Below are positions 61,321 through 64,000 of a stretch of 64,000 nucleotides of DNA, one piece after another. Under the pieces are notes generated by a model. It was not told where the DNA came from. It made no database searches and was given only the letters and a program-made list of their open reading frames with translations. Source of the stretch: Stercorarius parasiticus (lineage: Eukaryota; Chordata; Aves; Charadriiformes; Stercorariidae); NCBI GenBank assembly GCA_013396915.1, contig VWZL01002573.1, positions 1,441,535-1,505,534 on the forward strand, in the 5' to 3' direction. The position numbers and the translations under genes were made by a program. The first letter of the stretch is position 1; each line of letters starts with the position of its first letter.

Positions 61321-64000
61321 GTAAGTGAGCCTTGCCCAGACCTCAGGTTATCAGGTGGCAGGGGAGAAAAAGCTTATTTTAGAAGCAGCTCCTGGCTTCT
61401 TTGTACTCTTTAGTGGGCGAATTACATCCATCTAACATCTTCATTATTGATTTACCGGTGAATGATGCCGTGGTTTGCTGCAGAGTGACACTGAGGCAGG
61501 ATTTATTGGGAAAGTTTATCTTGTTATCTAGTTGTGGTCTTATCCAACATCCTTGCAAGGAGGTATAAAGGGGAGCTGTCGTCACCATTTCATGAATTGC
61601 CACTGAAGTAATGGCTTTTGCCGTTGGTGACCTGTGAACACAACAGAGGCTTTGTGGGCTTTCCTGGGTGGGGATCTTGAATGGAAAAAATGGATGGTTT
61701 AGGTATATTATGGTGGTGGTCAATAGGTGGCTGAGCCAACTCAGAGAGTCCACTGGGTGGGGCAGTTACCAATTAACAGGGTGGAGTTAAGTAAGCTACA
61801 CCCTGCTGGGGTCAATGGCTGTGGTGGGAGGAGAGTTCAGGAGTAAACAATCTTGCTATATAAATAACGGGCAATGGGGAGAGGTTGTAGCCCTCAGGTA
61901 TGGGAAAGAAAGAGCTTTTGAATGTAGACTGAAAAGTACGGTGATCGATTGGAAAAAAAAGTTCACGCTGAATGGTTTTTATCCGTTAGCTCTTTATTGA
62001 ACTGAAATAGATAACTGGTGAAATCAGAGTAATAAAAGCTGGGTTTCTCAGAGGTTTGCAATCTGTGTCTTGTACATCTTTCTGCTGTGATGAGTGTATT
62101 TCTTTTAAGTTATATTTTCCCTATATAAAACCCATCTTATTTCTTTTTCTTTACAATCATGGCAGGCAGATGATTTTCCTTTATGACTGCTTTTCCTTTG
62201 CTGAATTAGGATTGTGTTGTCAGGTAGCCTTTTGCTTTTCTAAGGCTAACTCTAAATTAGATAAAGGCAGACAGCTGTGGCCTTCATATAACTATTTTTC
62301 AGCTGATGCCTGCATTTTCTGTCTTTCTGCTCATCTGCTGGTAAGTGTATTCCTAGTTCTTATACATCGTTATATGTCTTACTTTTTGCGGGAGGAGCTC
62401 TGTAGACGAGCAATGAAGAATGACAGGTTTCATGAAAACTTTGTTGGAGGTGCCTGGAGATGGAGGATTTGCTTAGTGTTAGCCATTTACACACCGAGGG
62501 AGTTTAAAAGTATAAGATATATTGAGTTGCATGACTAAATTCTCTAAAACAAGAAGTAGAATACAGAAGTAGTAAAGAAAATATTGCAAATAAATGATGC
62601 CAAGTCTCACAATTTCCTTTATTCTGTGAATTGTTTACTCTTCTGAACATTTCTTCTTTAGTTTTCTTAATTTCTCCATTTCCTTCTAATTTATCCTCCT
62701 ATTACCGTCTTTGCTAGTGTCCATAATATTCACCCTAGTAATATTTCCTGATCCCAGGGCAAAAGTGAGAGGACTCACGGGGGTCCTCTGCACAACGTTC
62801 TTCACTTTTAAATTCGGGTCATTTGGGATGCAGACAGAAAAGCCCCTGTAAAAGAAACCATTTAAAAGTGTGGGTTAATTTTAACTAATGCGATCTAGTA
62901 AATTTAATTTTTGATAATTGTAAATTGAGAATTTTTGTTGAGATTAACGTGATTGTATTTGTGGTGTGCGTTTTGGATTTTTTTACTATCGATCTCACTG
63001 TGCAAATCTTTAAGCGAATAATTTCAGAAAAAAATATTGCTTTTAATGTCATTTTGCTTGCATTTCCTAATAAGCCACTCGCAATGTTGTATTTATTATT
63101 GTTATGTATTGTAAAAGTCTCCTAACTCCACTGAACATTTTTAAAAATTTGAAGTCTGCCTCTAAAAGTTGGCTGAAAATTCTAAATTCGACTGTTACTC
63201 CCTTACTCTCAAAATGCCCTGGTAGCTCACGCTGCTCCACGTTAATTTAAATTTTGTGTTGCTTTGTGGCACTTCATAACACTAATTATTTCAGTAAGAT
63301 ACTGTGAAGGTGTTTAGAATTCAACAACCATCCCTTATGGGTGGAACAAAACTCCTTGAGATACGGATCGAGTTTTATTCTTGCTTTCTTCTGTGAGAAT
63401 GAGTGGTTATTTTGATTCCTTTCAACTCATTTCATTTCCAGTGTGCGCATTGATAACAGCTAAGAAAAGGAGCAGCAGCAGAGGAATATTTTGCCTTACT
63501 TTTCTTGAGGAAATGGCTACTATCTTTGCAAGGAATCCCGATAACAGTGTTTGTTACGTTAATTCAGTTGGAACAATCATGCCACCTGCAGTCACGACTC
63601 TGCATGCTGTACGGTGCTGAATGCAGTCTTCTCTTTCCCAGCAAGGGTGGCTTCCCAAAGAGCTACGAAGCCACCAAGAGAAAAGCCCCTTCCTCAAAAT
63701 GCTTCAAATCTAGGGGAGAAGTTGTGTAAGCAAATAGAAACTAGTGAAGCAGTCCACATTGTAGAGAGCTGTGTTCCGTTTTTGTGTGTTTGCGTTTTCC
63801 AAAGGGGTTTTTTAATCAGTTGGGAATGAGAGCTCGTACTTCCAAAATATTTCGTTCTTAGATGACAAAAAATGCTCCAAGAAGTTCAGATGGCACAATA
63901 CCTGGCCTGGTAAACGGGCATGAAAAAGAAGATTGAAACAAAAACTCCAAGGTGTGGGGCTTCATTTGGTTTCATCTAAACGTCGTTTCTCATTTAAGTT
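61321..64000. other. Non-coding stretch
   Basis: Contains the longest open frame in the window (62056-62538, 160 codons, plus strand), which I do not recognise. No repeat, CpG cluster or RNA gene is seen. Confidence 0.5.

Noticed and set aside
59119..61753. Series of minus-strand frames that looked like a possible endogenous retrovirus
   Set aside because: I found no polymerase YxDD box, no protease or envelope landmark, no LTR pair and no primer-binding site. The impression rests only on open length.
62056..62538. 160-codon plus-strand open frame, the longest in the window
   Set aside because: In 64 kb of AT-rich DNA one frame of this size is expected about once by chance. The translation shows no domain, signal or family I recognise, and vertebrate genes are rarely single short exons.

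Overview
The window looks like non-coding DNA from a bird (or a close sauropsid relative). It is AT-rich with long homopolymer runs, and no open reading frame exceeds about 160 codons. The recognisable dispersed repeats are CR1-clade LINE pieces with the avian 3' terminal octamer (ATTCTATG type). I found no bacterial or phage gene, no rRNA, tRNA or CRISPR array, and no exon or protein I can name. The reading is intergenic or long-intron sequence, perhaps a gene desert with scattered regulatory DNA. The species and chromosome cannot be fixed from the sequence alone.

Layout. Positions 1-10000 hold a CR1 3' end (268-380), a long foldback centred near 1592 (1443-1737), a TG/TA microsatellite with an NRF1-like motif, and A/T-rich tracts. 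Positions 10000-28300 are plain AT-rich sequence with a 51-nt pure pyrimidine tract (19715-19765) and a small G-rich patch near 19000. At 28342-28647 lies a younger, better preserved CR1 copy, interrupted by a single N that probably hides several hundred bases. Positions 28650-37650 hold a degenerate CACTCA-rich block, a compact hairpin, a 26-N gap (31475-31500) and a CpG-enriched patch (about 32730-32940). A tiny CR1 tail on the minus strand sits at 37660-37722. Positions 38000-54400 are mostly featureless apart from a CpG-rich patch with a TATA-like element (48361-48515).

At 54438-55085 there is a heavily decayed reverse-transcriptase region of an ancient CR1/L3-like LINE. Both catalytic boxes can still be traced, and both are mutated. 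Two perfect 19-nt dyads lie back to back just downstream (55189-55226). A second CpG cluster with a textbook TATA box, which is also a MEF2 consensus, lies at 58330-58450, and a CTCF-like motif is at 56870-56883. A weak second LINE trace may lie at 61140-61320.

Nothing here forms an operon or a pathway. The most useful leads are the foldback at 1443-1737, the old LINE fossil, the CR1 copy with the hidden gap, and the CpG/TATA patches. All motif calls were made by eye; no alignment, folding or database search was run.
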